A stretch of DNA of 64,000 nt. It comes from Apostichopus japonicus (Eukaryota > Echinodermata > Holothuroidea > Aspidochirotida > Stichopodidae). The notes below the pieces were generated by a model. That model was given only the letters and a program-made list of their open reading frames with translations. It was not told the origin of the DNA and made no database searches. Both the position numbers and the translations under genes were made by a program. The stretch covers positions 37,198,168 to 37,262,167 of the forward strand of contig NC_092569.1 in assembly GCF_037975245.1 (NCBI RefSeq), written 5' to 3'. Shown piece after piece: positions 1 through 13,900 of the stretch (position 1 is the first letter of the stretch; every line of letters starts with the position of its first letter).

Positions 1-61
1 GTTACTACAGTACTAGCTATAAACCAGTGTCAATACTCCCAGGGAGTTACTGCAGTACTAA

Positions 62-3000
62 CAAACAAACAGCAGTATGACAGCTGAATTACTATCTACT
101 TCACCACACCATGTACATTATTATTTAACAATAGTTTTATATTATGTGTTTCTACCCCTGCAGTATATACAACATATTGTACTACTGTATGCTGCACAAA
201 CAAACAGCAGTATGACAGCTGAATTACTATCTAGTTCACCACACCATGTACATTATTATTTAACAATAGCTTTATATTATGTGTTTCTACCCCTGCAGTA
301 TATACAACATATTGTACTACTGTATGCCGCACAAACAAACAGCAGTATGACAGCTGAATGACTATCTAGTTCACCACACCATGTACATTATTATTTAACA
401 ATAGCTTTATATTATGTGTTTCTACCCCTGCAGTATATACAACATATTGTACTACTGTATGCTGCACAAACAAACAGCAGTATGACAGCTGAATGACTAT
501 CTAGTTCACCACACCATGTACATTATTATTTAACAATAGCTTTATATTATGTGTTCCTACCCCTGCAGTATATACAACATATTGTACTACTGTATGCTTC
601 ACAAACAAACAGCAGTATGACAGCTGAATAACTATCTAGTTCACCACACCATGTACATTATTATTTAACAATAGTTTTATATTATGTGTTTCTACCCCTG
701 CAGTATATACAACATATTGTACTACTGTATGCTGCACAAACAAAGAGCAGTATGACAGCTGAATTACTATCTAGTTCACCACACCATGTACATTATTATT
801 TAACAATAGCTTTATATTATGTGTTTCTACCCCTGCAGTATATACAACATATTGTACTACTGTATGCCGCACAAACAAACAGCAGTATGACAGCTGAATT
901 ACTATCTAGTTCACCACACCATGTACATTATTATTTAACAATAGCTTTATATTATGTGTTTCTACCCCTGCAGTATATACAACATATTGTACTACTGTAT
1001 GCCGCACAAACAAACAGCAGTATGACAGCTGAATGACTATCTAGTTCACCACACCATGTACATTATTATTTAACAATAGTTTTATATTATGTGTTTCTAC
1101 CCCTGCAGTATATACAACATATTGTACTACTGTATGCCGCACAAACAAACAGCAGTATGACAGCTGAATGACTATCTAGTTCACCACACCATGTACATTA
1201 TTATTTAACAATAGTTTTATATTATGTGTTTCTACCTCTGCAGAATATACAACATATTGTACAACTGTATGCTGCACAAACAAACAGCAGTATGACAGCT
1301 GAATTACTATCTAGTTCACCACACCATGTACATTATTATTTAACAATAGTTTTATATTATGTGTTTCTACCCCTGCAGTATATACAACATATTGTACAAC
1401 TGTATGCTGCACAAACAAACAGCAGTATGACAGCTGAATGACTATCTAGTTCACCACACCATGTACATTATTATTTAACAATAGCTTTATATTATGTGTT
1501 TCTACCCCTGCAGTATATACAACATATTGTACTACTGTATGCCGCACAAACAAACAGCAGTATGACAGCTGAATTACTATCTAGTTCACCACACCATGTA
1601 CATTATTATTTAACAATAGTTTTATATTATGTGTTTCTACCCCTGCAGTATATACAACATATTGTACAACTGTATGCTGCACAAACAAACAGCAGTATGA
1701 CAGCTGAATGACTATCTAGTTCACCACACCATGTACATTATTATTTAACAATAGCTTTATATTATGTGTTTCTACCCCTGCAGTATATACAACATATTGT
1801 ACTACTGTATGCCGCACAAACAAACAGCAGTATGACAGCTGAATGACTATCTAGTTCACCACACCATGTACATTATTATTTAACAATAGCTTTATATTAT
1901 GTGTTTCTACCCCTGCAGTATATACAACATATTGTACTACTGTATGCCGCACAAACAAACAGCAGTATGACAGCTGAATTACTATCTAGTTCACCACACC
2001 ATGTACATTATTATTTAACAATAGTTTTATATTATGTGTTTCTACCCCTGCAGTATATACAACATATTGTACTACTGTATTCCGCACAAACAAACAGCAG
2101 TATGACAGCTGAATGACTATCTAGTTCACCACACCATGTACATTATTATTTAACAATAGCTTTATATTATGTGTTTCTACCCCTGCAGTATATACAACAT
2201 ATTGTACAACTGTATGCTGCACAAACAAACAGCAGTATGACAGCTGACTTACTATCTAGTTCACCACACCATGTACATTATTATTTAACAATAGCTTTAT
2301 ATTATGTGTTTCTACCCCTGCAGTATATACAACATATTGTACAACTGTATGCTGCACAAACAAACAGCAGTATGACAGCTGACTTACTATCTAGTTCACC
2401 ACACCATGTACATTATTATTTAACAATAGTTTTATATTATGTGTTCCTACCCCTGCAGTATATACAACATATTGTACAACTGTATGCTGCACAAACAAAC
2501 AGCAGTATGACAGCTGACTTACTATCTAGTTCACCACACCATGTACATTATTATTTAACAATAGCTTTATATTATGTGTTTCTACCCCTGCAGTATATAC
2601 AACATATTGTACAACTGTATGCTGCACAAACAAACAGCAGTATGACAGCTGAATTACTATCTAGTTCACCACACCATGTACATTATTATTTAACAATAGC
2701 TTTATATTATGTGTTTCTACCCCTGCAGTATATACAACATATTGTACTACTGTATGCCGCACAAACAAACAGCAGTATGACAGCTGACTTACTATCTAGT
2801 TCACCACACCATGTACATTATTATTTAACAATAGTTTTATATTATGTGTTTCTACCCCTGCAGTATATACAACATATTGTACTACTGTATGCTGCACAAA
2901 CAAACAGCAGTATGACAGCTGAATTACTATCTAGTTCACCACACCATGTACATTATTATTTAACAATAGCTTTATATTATGTGTTTCTACCCCTGCAGTA

Positions 3001-6000
3001 TATACAACATATTGTACTACTGTATGCTGCACAAACAAACAGCAGTATGACAGCTGAATTACTATCTAGTTCACCACACCATGTACATTATTATTTAACA
3101 ATAGCTTTATATTATGTGTTTCTACCCCTGCAGTATATACAACATATTGTACAACTGTATGCTGCACAAACAAACAGCAGTATGACAGCTGAATTACTAT
3201 CTAGTTCACCACACCATGTACATTATTATTTAACAATAGCTTTATATTATGTGTTTCTACCCCTGCAGTATATACAACATATTGTACTACTGTATGCCGC
3301 ACAAACAAACAGCAGTATGACAGCTGACTTACTATCTAGTTCACCACACCATGTACATTATTATTTAACAATAGTTTTATATTATGTGTTTCTACACCTG
3401 CAGTATATACAACATATTGTACTACTGTATGCCGCACAAACAAACAGCAGTATGACAGCTGACTTACTATCTAGTTCACCACACCATGTACATTATTATT
3501 TAACAATAGTTTTATATTATGTGTTTCTACCCCTGCAGTATATACAACATATTGTACTACTGTATGCCGCACAAACAAACAGCAGTATGACAGCTGAATT
3601 ACTATCTAGTTCACCACACCATGTACATTATTATTTAACAATAGCTTTATATTATGTGTTTCTACCCCTGCAGTATATACAACATATTGTACTACTGTAT
3701 GCCGCACAAACAAACAGCAGTATGACAGCTGAATTACTATCTAGTTCACCACACCATGTACATTATTATTTAACAATAGCTTTATATTATGTGTTTCTAC
3801 CCCTGCAGTATATACAACATATTGTACAACTGTATGCTGCACAAACAAACAGCAGTATGACAGCTGAATTACTATCTAGTTCACCACACCATGTACATTA
3901 TTATTTAACAATAGCTTTATATTATGTGTTTCTACCCCTGCAGTATATACAACATATTGTACTACTGTATGCCGCACAAACAAACAGCAGTATGACAGCT
4001 GACTTACTATCTAGTTCACCACACCATGTACATTATTATTTAACAATAGTTTTATATTATGTGTTTCTACCCCTGCAGTATATACAACATATTGTACTAC
4101 TGTATGCCGCACAAACAAACAGCAGTATGACAGCTGAATTACTATCTAGTTCACCACACCATGTACATTATTATTTAACAATAGTTTTATATTATGTGTT
4201 TCTACCCCTGCAGTATATACAACATATTGTACTACTGTATGCCGCACAAACAAACAGCAGTATGACAGCTGAATTACTATCTAGTTCACCACACCATGTA
4301 CATTATTATTTAACAATAGCTTTATATTATGTGTTTCTACCCCTGCAGTATATACAACATATTGTACAACTGTATGCTGCACAAACAAACAGCAGTATTA
4401 CAGCTGAATTACTATCTAGTTCACCACACCATGTACATTATTATTTAACAATAGCTTTATATTATGTGTTTCTACCCCTGCAGTATATACAACATATTGT
4501 ACTACTGTATGCCGCACAAACAAACAGCAGTATGACAGCTGACTTACTATCTAGTTCACCACACCATGTACATTATTATTTAACAATAGTTTTATATTAT
4601 GTGTTTCTACCCCTGCAGTATATACAACATATTGTACTACTGTATGCCGCACAAACAAACAGCAGTATGACAGCTGAATTACTATCTAGTTCACCACACC
4701 ATGTACATTATTATTTAACAATAGCTTTATATTATGTGTTTCTACCCCTGCAGTATATACAACATATTGTACTACTGTATGCCGCACAAACAAACAGCAG
4801 TATGACAGCTGAATTACTATCTAGTTCACCACACCATGTACATTATTATTTAACAATAGCTTTATATTATGTGTTTCTACCCCTGCAGTATATACAACAT
4901 ATTGTACTACTGTATGCCGCACAAACAAACAGCAGTATGACAGCTGAATTACTATCTAGTTCACCACACCATGTACATTATTATTTAACAATAGCTTTAT
5001 ATTATGTGTTTCTACCCCTGCAGTATATACAACATATTGTACAACTGTATGCTGCACAAACAAACAGCAGTATGACAGCTGAATTACTATCTAGTTCACC
5101 ACACCATGTACATTATTATTTAACAATAGCTTTATATTATGTGTTTCTACCCCTGCAGTATATGCAACATATTGTACAACTGTATGCTGCACAAACAAAC
5201 AGCAGTATGACAGCTGAATTACTATCTAGTTCACCACACCATGTACATTATTATTTAACAATAGCTTTATATTATGTGTTTCTACCCCTGCAGTATATAC
5301 AACATATTGTACTACTGTATGCCGCACAAACAAACAGCAGTATGACAGCTGAATGACTATCTAGTTCACCACACCATGTACATTATTATTTAACAATAGC
5401 TTTATATTATGTGTTTCTACCCCTGCAGTATATACAACATATTGTACTACTGTATGCCGCACAAACAAACAGCAGTATGACAGCTGAATTACTATCTAGT
5501 TCACCACACCATGTACATTATTATTTAACAATAGCTTTATATTATGTGTTTCTACCCCTGCAGTATATACAACATATTGTACAACTGTATGCTGCACAAA
5601 CAAACAGCAGTATGACAGCTGAATTACTATCTAGTTCACCACACCATGTACATTATTATTTAACAATAGCTTTATATTATGTGTTTCTACCCCTGCAGTA
5701 TATACAACATATTGTACAACTGTATGCTGCACAAACAAACAGCAGTATGACAGCTGAATTACTATCTAGTTCACCACACCATGTACATTATTATTTAACA
5801 ATAGTTTTATATTATGTGTTTCTACCCCTGCAGTATATACAACATATTGTACTACTGTATGCCGCACAAACAAACAGCAGTATGACAGCTGAATTACTAT
5901 CTAGTTCACCACACCATGTACATTATTATTTAACAATAGTTTTATATTATGTGTTTCTACCCCTGCAGTATATACAACATATTGTACTACTGTATGCCGC

Positions 6001-7068
6001 ACAAACAAACAGCAGTATGACAGCTGAATTACTATCTAGTTCACCACACCATGTACATTATTATTTAACAATAGCTTTATATTATGTGTTTCTACCCCTG
6101 CAGTATATACAACATATTGTACTACTGTATGCTGCACAAACAAACAGCAGTATGACAGCTGAATTACTATCTAGTTCACCACACCATGTACATTATTATT
6201 TAACAATAGCTTTATATTATGTGTTTCTACCCCTGCAGTATATACAACATATTGTACTACTGTATGCCGCACAAACAAACAGCAGTATGACAGCTGAATT
6301 ACTATCTAGTTCACCACACCATGTACATTATTATTTAACAATAGCTTTATATTATGTGTTTCTACCCCTGCAGTATATACAACATATTGTACTACTGTAT
6401 GCCGCACAAACAAACAGCAGTATGACAGCTGACTTACTATCTAGTTCACCACACCATGTACATTATTATTTAACAATAGCTTTATATTATGTGTTTCTAC
6501 CCCTGCAGTATATACAACATATTGTACAACTGTATGCCGCACAAACAAACAGCAGTATGACAGCTGAATGACTATCTAGTTCACCACACCATGTACATTA
6601 TTATTTAACAATAGTTTTATATTATGTGTTTCTACCCCTGCAGTATATACAACATATTGTACAACTGTATGCCGCACAAACCAACAGCAGTATGACAGCT
6701 GAATTACTATCTAGTTCACCACACCATGTACATTATTATTTAACAATAGCTTTATATTATGTGTTTCTACCCCTGCAGTATATACAACATATTGTACAAC
6801 TGTATGCCGCACAAACAAACAGCAGTATGACAGCTGAATTACTATCTAGTTCACCACACCATGTACATTATTATTTAACAATAGCTTTATATTATGTGTT
6901 TCTACCCCTGCAGTATATACAACATATTGTACAACTGTATGCCGCACAAACCAACAGCAGTATGACAGCTGAATTACTATCTAGTTCACCACACCATGTA
7001 CATTATTATTTAACAATAGTTTTATATTATGTGTTTCTACCCCTGCAGTATATACAACATATTGTACT
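62..7068. repeat. 135-bp tandem satellite, about 52 copies
   Basis: About 52 head-to-tail copies of a 135-bp unit, each with a PstI-like CTGCAG site. Copies differ at a handful of diagnostic positions, such as GCTGAAT versus GCTGACT and GTACTACTG versus GTACAACTG. Because 135 is a multiple of three, one plus frame stays open wherever the T of GAATTAC is not mutated to G (GAATGAC, stop). This gives long repetitive open frames, the longest 2171-5356. There is no unique coding sequence, start context or splice structure around them, so I treat the array as non-coding. From about 2.7 to 5.1 kb the variants follow a four-unit (540-bp) higher-order order. If DSCC1 continues to the left, the array sits in one of its introns. 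Confidence 0.95.
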
Positions 7069-7207
7069 AATCATGATTTCTGAATTTGGTGAACAATTAC
7101 AAGATCTAAGCAATGGAACTAGTTAACCTTTTGATTTAGAAATACCATCAAGGAGCACTTGTAAACAATTGAAATATTCTGATCAGTCTACAAAGCTGTA
7201 TTATAAC

Positions 7208-9702
7208 CAGTGTTTCCTCTAAGAAATTTCCCATTGAGTCAAAATGGCTAATATCTGAATATTTGACTCACTACCGTCCTGGGGGAGGGGTCTAAGGGGA
7301 GGGGTAAAATTCCATGACTTTTCACGATGTTACAGTTTGCTGACAGTATTAGCACCAGGGTTGAGCCAGAATTTTCAAAGTTGTAGGGATGACTATCTGA
7401 GCGGAGCGCCAACATCAGTTGGCGTGGAGCGTACAAGAAAATTTTTGGTTTTACAAACCCCCCAGATGGCTGGAAACGGCCCTTCCGGAGTGTTCATTCT
7501 GGTTCCCTGGCCTCTTGATTACTTCAGACACCTCATTCAATATCACTCTTAAACCCAAAAAACAAACAAGTTAAAATAGTACGTAATTCGATACTACATA
7601 ATGTATTTAAAATTAGCAAGGTACATGTACAGAGTAAGCCAGTAACAACAGGCAACAAAGTGCTGCAGCTCCATAAGGTCTGTTAATCAACAACGATAGG
7701 CTTATTTGACTGTGGAATGTTTCTCAACTGAAATATCATCTTCATAAACGGGTTCTAAACTAGATGTTAAAAAACTGACAAGATCGGATCCTAGTCTTTT
7801 TCGGTGGGTAGAGTGATGATTGAAACGGCACGCGATAGATTTGGAAAATGAAAAGTTAAAAACACCCCCTTAATGTATTTACGGGGGCTTTTTTAAGGTT
7901 TAAGGGGCGCTTTTCCAGTTCAATATGTTGATTACGGAAAAAGGTTGTAAGCATTCATCAGGATCAAGAAAGCACAATTATCCTCTTCCTAGTTAGCTGC
8001 GACCGTATAGCAAATTCATTGAAAGTTTAATTGCCAACATTTGCGATTGTTTAGCAAATAACGTCAATCCACCGAATACATGACGAAAAACCAATAACCC
8101 ATCAACTGAAATAGAAAACACTGAGGTTTACTTCCACTGAAGGTGCCCTTTCCTTTAATCATGTATTTTTTCGTGTGTGGATAAAATCACTAACCACCAA
8201 ATACGAAACCATTATACCGCTGAAAAGTAATCGAAGTTAAAACCTTCAATCCATCGCCACAGCAACGGTGTACGTAAAATACAACATTCCCTCTTTAAGA
8301 GATACCGCATACCTTCCAAACAACTGCCGATTTCCAGCAAATTGAAGTTGTAAACAAAACTATGATTTTTTTTCCAAACCGATGGTTAGGCTACATTTCC
8401 TATTGACTTAGTGTGGTTGTTAGGCTAACATGTGGTCGAAGGTTGCAGTATTTCATGTATATTTTAGTTCTAGCTAACTGTGTCACATCTTCAGCGAAAA
8501 AAGAGATGCTTAGGGTAGATTTTTCCGCTGACTACGTGTGGTGTTCGGCTACCATGCGCGCGACGATAGCAGCAAAGAAAATTTGTAAACAAAGCTACGC
8601 AAAGTATTGTTATTATTATATTTTTGCAAACCGATGGTTAGGCTACATTTCCCATTGACTTAGTGTGGTTGTTAGGCTAACATGTTGTCGAAGGTAGCAG
8701 TTTTTCTTAGATATTTTTATTTTTTATTTGCGACACAACTTGAGCGAATAAACAGATAGCTAGGTTAGAGTTCCATGTTGACTTATTGTGAAGTTAGGCT
8801 ACCATGTGGTCGGAGATTTATGGGGATTTTAGGTTATTGTCGCTGGTACTGAAATTGCTTAGTGAAGGCAATTAAAGGACGTTAATATTAACAAATTCGA
8901 GGAAGCAATAAACCTTGTGCAAGATCGTGATACGTGGCGGAGCTTAATCACTGAGCATGTCGTATAGACGAGACTCAACTTACTACTAAGGCCGGTGGAG
9001 GCCCGGTGATTGTGCGCGACCCTCCCGCACTGCTTCAAATTTGATGTGGGATTGTGAAAACTGTTTGTGCGATTCGCGCTGCTACTTGCAAACCCTACAG
9101 TAGCTAAAGCAAAAGCATGTCACAATTAAATTTACACAGACACCTGATATTACGAGGGCGACTTTCTTATATTTCTCTTTTCTTTTTCGCCCTCGCAATT
9201 GTGCTTTCGGAGGGATTTTTTTTAGCACTTGCTAGGGCGAAACGCCCGTTGCCCCCGCTTATTTCTGACCCTGTTGCAATGTAATGTAAGGTAGGCTATA
9301 CAGATATTATATTTAGTACACTGGTAGTGCGAACCATCGTAGATTAGGCAATGCATCAGTGCGTTATATGATTTAGCTTTACAGCAATCGAGCTAAATCT
9401 GCGTGACTGTATAGAAAAACATAGCTACGGTAAAGTAAACGATCGCTAATTTAACATTTCTGACGAAAAATTGGAAACAATTTACAGTAATAATTTCTTC
9501 ACTTCAAGTTGAAGTTCTGAACAACATGCCTTTTGAAACGTTTTTTTTTTCTATTCACACTGTATAAAATCAGGAGAAAATGAAACCCTCTTTTTTTCAG
9601 AAAATGAACCCTCTTTTTTTTTCTCTATCTCTGAAAGCCAGTGCGTCAAATCGGCAAGCCATTGCGTCAAAATCGCGTCATAGCGGCTTAGCGGAAACAC
9701 TG
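7208..9702. mobile_element. hAT-like DNA transposon with 8-bp target duplication
   Basis: The ends are CAGTGTTTCCTCTAAG on the left and the reverse complement of CAGTGTTTCCGCTAAG on the right. They are flanked by the perfect 8-bp direct repeat ATTATAAC (7200-7207 and 9703-9710). An 8-bp duplication and CAGTG termini are typical of the hAT superfamily. No intact transposase is visible. A short open stretch on the minus strand (about 7702-7850) looks protein-like but I do not recognise it. The interior holds a direct duplication of about 80 bp near 8377 and 8632 (a GATGGTTAGGCTACATTTCC-like segment). That segment is related, in inverse orientation, to repeats at 35.5-36.1 kb and 42.2-42.4 kb. 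The element is probably nonautonomous or decayed. Confidence 0.75.
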
Positions 9703-10020
9703 ATTATAACACTGGTACTCAGATCCCTGGCAGCAGTTCTTGGACTGCTGTGCAGCTCACAACTCCACTACAATAATGCTACTTAATAGTGTTGAAAGTT
9801 AAGAGCATATTGCCATGGTGAACACTCAGTTTATATTGCATTGTTATACAGAAAATTCCACTACCAGTGGTATAGGTATTTGTAACATTTCCATAGCAGT
9901 AAAATATTGTGAATTATGCAATGTGCAAACAAACCTTCACTTTTTTTCTCTCCAAAGCAGTCCAGGACATGTTGTAGAATAAACCTGGTAAAAAATGGAA
10001 CAAAAGAAAGATTTAAAATA
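9703..10020. other. Unique intronic or flanking sequence, no gene seen
   Basis: Single-copy AT-rich sequence between the hAT-like element and the next array. I looked on the minus strand for the next DSCC1 exon and did not find one with acceptable splice sites and homology. Confidence 0.5.
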
Positions 10021-10615
10021 TAAAAATGAACAGCTGTGGTCCACTCATGTTACCTGGACTGTCAGCATATTATTCCTGTACACCAATATCAAAATATTAA
10101 GAAGGAACAGCTGTGATCCACTGCTGATGATATCTGGACTGTCAGCATATTAATACTGTACACCAATATCAAAATGTTAAAAAGGAACAGCTGTGATTCA
10201 ATGATGATATCTGGACTGTCAGCATATTATTCCTGTACACCAATATCAAAATATTATTCAATGATGATATCTGGACTGTCAGCATATTATTCCTGTACAC
10301 CAATATCAAAATATTAAGAAGGAACAACTGTGATCCACTGCTGATGATATCTGGACTGTCAGCATATTACTACTGTACACCAATATCAAAATTTTAAGAA
10401 GGAACAGCTGTGATTCAATGATGATATCTGGACTGTCAGCATATTATTCCTGTACACCAATATCAAAATATTAAAAACAGCTGTGATTCAATGATGATAT
10501 CTGGACTGTCAGAATATTATTCCTGTACACCAATATCAAAATGTTAAGAAGGAACAGCTGAGAAGACCACTGAGAAGACCTGGACTGTCAATATATTTAC
10601 TACTGTACACCAAGT
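10021..10615. repeat. Irregular tandem array, unit about 80 bp, about 7 copies
   Basis: Repeated blocks of ATCTGGACTGTCAGCATATT followed by a TCCTGTACACCAATATCAAA segment. Spacing varies because some copies lack the GGAACAGCTGTG part. It lies just downstream (gene sense, minus strand) of the last DSCC1 exon seen. Confidence 0.85.
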
Positions 10616-10819
10616 GTAATAGCAGATTCTAGTATTGGGTCTAATTATCACCAAAACATGCTGCAATTAATCAAATCTACCGGAGTTTAAAAATCCTTGA
10701 AGCTCACATGATGAAACCCACTTCATGATGCAATTTGCAGACAGATCTTAATAATAATATAACAGGTCCTTGTTATGTTTCTTATTAGAATAAGACTTGC
10801 TTCAATTAGTCAAACCTAC

Positions 10820-10958
10820 CTTGGTTTAAGATTTTGCAGCGTTTCAATCATCTCATTCTGAGGAACTTCATCAAGCTTCCAAGAGTTTTCATCTATAAGT
10901 GATAATATCTGAGACAAAACTTCAAACTCATAATCAAAGTCTAGAAGCCGCCAAAACC
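10820..10958 (-). CDS. DSCC1: DSCC1 exon 5
   Basis: Two bases, 45 codons and two bases, with acceptor GGTTTTAG and donor GTAGGT. It encodes FWRLLDFDYEFEVLSQIL and then a segment with LIDENSWKLDEVP, matching the YWRILEFDYE..LVDSESW region of human DSCC1. Translation continues in a further exon that I could not find. Confidence 0.92.
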
Positions 10959-13900
10959 CTAAAACCAGAGAAGAAAAATGGTCTATTATTACTTTCATCA
11001 CTGTAGTATTCAATCCTATGGGCCCATGGAATTGTTTTACGGTTTGATCACTGTAGTATTCAAACCATCAATCCTATGGGTCCATGGAATTGTTTTATGT
11101 TTTGATCACTATAGTATTCAATACATCAATCCTATGGGCCCATGGAATTGTTTTATGTTTTGATCACTGTAGTGTTCAATACATCAATCCTATGGGCCCA
11201 TGGAATTGTTTTACGTTTTGATCACTGTAGTAGTCAATACATCAATCCTATGGGCCCTAGGAATTGTTTTGTTTTGATCACTGTAGTATTCAATACATCT
11301 ATCCTATGGACCCATGGAATTGTTTTGTTTTGATCACTATAGTATTCAATACATCAATTCTATGGGCCCATGGAATTGTTTTGTTTTGATCACTGTAGTG
11401 TTCAATACATCAATCCTATGGGCCCATGGAATTGTTTTACGTTTTGATCACTGTAGTAGTCAATACATCAATCCTATGGGCCCTAGGAATTGTTTTATGT
11501 TTTGATCACTGTAGTATTCAATACATCTATCCTATGGACCCATGGAATTGTTATGTTTTGATCACTGTAGTATTCAATACATCAATCCTATGGGCCCATG
11601 GAATTGTTTTATTTTTGATCACTGTAGTATTCAATACATCAATCCTATGGGCCCATGGAATTGTTTTATTTTTGATCACTGTAGTATTCAATACATCAAT
11701 CCTATGGGCCCATGGAATTGTTTTATGTTTTGATCACTGTAGTATTCAATACATCAATCCTATGGTCCCATGGAATTTTTTTTTTCGACCTCTGTAATAT
11801 CAATGTATATAAATACCATAGCCAGTAGCTGATGTTTAATAACATTGGTCTATAATTACTTTTAATGACTGTAATAATAAATGTATCGATACTATTGCCC
11901 CAAGTTGCTGATTAAAAGGATGATTCTACCTTGGTTTTAAAAGTCTGTTCTAATCCTTGTTGATATTAACCCTATGGCCCATGCTGGTATTGACTACTGT
12001 AAAGCTCAGTGTAAGTCATTAATTTCATACTTACTCTACGTTGTGATCTTACCATTAACACAACAAGCCCTTAGTTTCTTCAGTTCAGCCCTTATTTCTT
12101 TCTGACTGGCCTGAACTACATCTAAGAGATCATTGTCAGTAAACTTAGGACCTGAGTGACTAGGACTGTCTTCATAGAGATCACCAGCATAAACATTTTG
12201 CTCCAATAAGTGCTGTAGCTTCTGTACTCTCGGTCGCATGGTGCGTAGTTCATAATATTCATGAGCTAATGCTTGTACCTGTGGCAATGTAGAATGTGAA
12301 ATATTTATCCACTGTTTGGTGCCATTGTCTTAAAATTTACAAGAACCTGACAACTACAGAACCTTTTAGGTAAATGTAATGTCCATGCATATCTTCTATT
12401 GCATGTCAGGTCATGTATTATCAATGAAAGAAGAACCTGACAACTACAGAAACTTTTAGGTAAATGTAATGTCCATGCATATCTTCTATTGCATGTCAGG
12501 TCATGTATTATCAATGAAAGAAGAACCTGACAACTACAGAAACTTTTAGGTAAATGTAATGTCCATGCATATCTTCTATTGCATGTCAGGTCATGTATTA
12601 TCATTGAAAGAAGAACCTGACAACTACAGAACCTTTTAGGTAAATGTAATGTCCATGCATATCTTCTATTGCATGTCAGGTCATGTATTATCAATGAAAG
12701 AAGAACATGACAACTACAGAACCTTTTAGGTAAATGTAATGTCCATGCATATCTTCTATTGCATGTCAGGTCATGTATTATCATTGAAAGAAGAACCTGA
12801 CAACTACAGAACCTTTTAGGTAAATGTAATGTCCATGCATATCTTCTATTGCATGTCAGGTCATGTATTATCATTGAAAGAAGAACCTGACAACTACAGA
12901 ACCTTTTAGGTAAATGTAATGTCCATGCATATCTTCTACTGCATGTCAGGTCATGTATTATCAATGAAAGAAGAACCTGACAACTACAGAACCTTTTAGG
13001 TAAATGTAATGTCCATGCACATCTTCTATTGCATGTCAGGTCATGTATTATCAATGAAAGAAGAACCTGACAACTACAGAACCTTTTAGGTAAATGTAAT
13101 GTCCATGCATATCTTCTACTGCATGTCAGGTCATGTATTATCATTGAAAGAAGAACCTGACAACTACAGAACCTTTTAGGTAAATGTAATGTCCATGCAT
13201 ATCTTCTATTGCATGTCAGGTCATGTATTATCAATGAAAGAAGAACCTGACAACTACAGAACCTTTTAGGTAAATGGAAATGTCCATGCATATCTTCTAT
13301 TGCATGTCAGGTCATGTATTATCATTGAAAGAAGAACCTGACAACTACAGAACCTTTTAGGTAAATGTAATGTCCATGCATATCTTCTATTGCATGTCAG
13401 GTCATGTATTATCATTGAAAGGCTGATTGACACAAGAAGACCATACATATAGTGAGAACAGACGGAACAAGGCCATACATATAGTGAGAACAGAGGGAAC
13501 AAGGCCATACATATAGTGAGAACTGACGGAACAAGGCCATACATATAGTGAGAACAGAGGGAACAAGGCCATACATATAGTGAGAACAGAGGGAACAAGA
13601 GCATACATATAGTGAGTAAGCTTTATACATTTCACTTACTGTTATCATACATGAATAGAGGTAATGTCAATATCATACTTAATTATGAATTGAACCGGTC
13701 ACCACTGAAACAGTACAAGAAAAACCAGAGGGAAACCACTCCCAGCAGTTACTTGCCTTTAAATACATTACATATGCAACACATGAGTAGTTTGCAAGCT
13801 AACCTGAGTTGAAGTTCATACTGCAGATGGATAGCAGTATAAATCTAAACCGAGTTAGTGCTTACATGGTTTAATTACATATGCAACACATGAGTAGTTT

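Noticed and set aside
2171-5356. 1061-codon open reading frame
   Set aside because: Wholly made of the 135-bp satellite unit; open because the unit is a multiple of three. No unique domain, splice signals or start context.
12305-13291. 328-codon minus-strand frame
   Set aside because: Translation of the 90-bp array inside DSCC1 intron 3.
12335-13425. Ratchet-type TTTTAG|GTAAAT sites in every unit
   Set aside because: They are on the plus strand, antisense to DSCC1, which is the gene containing this intron.
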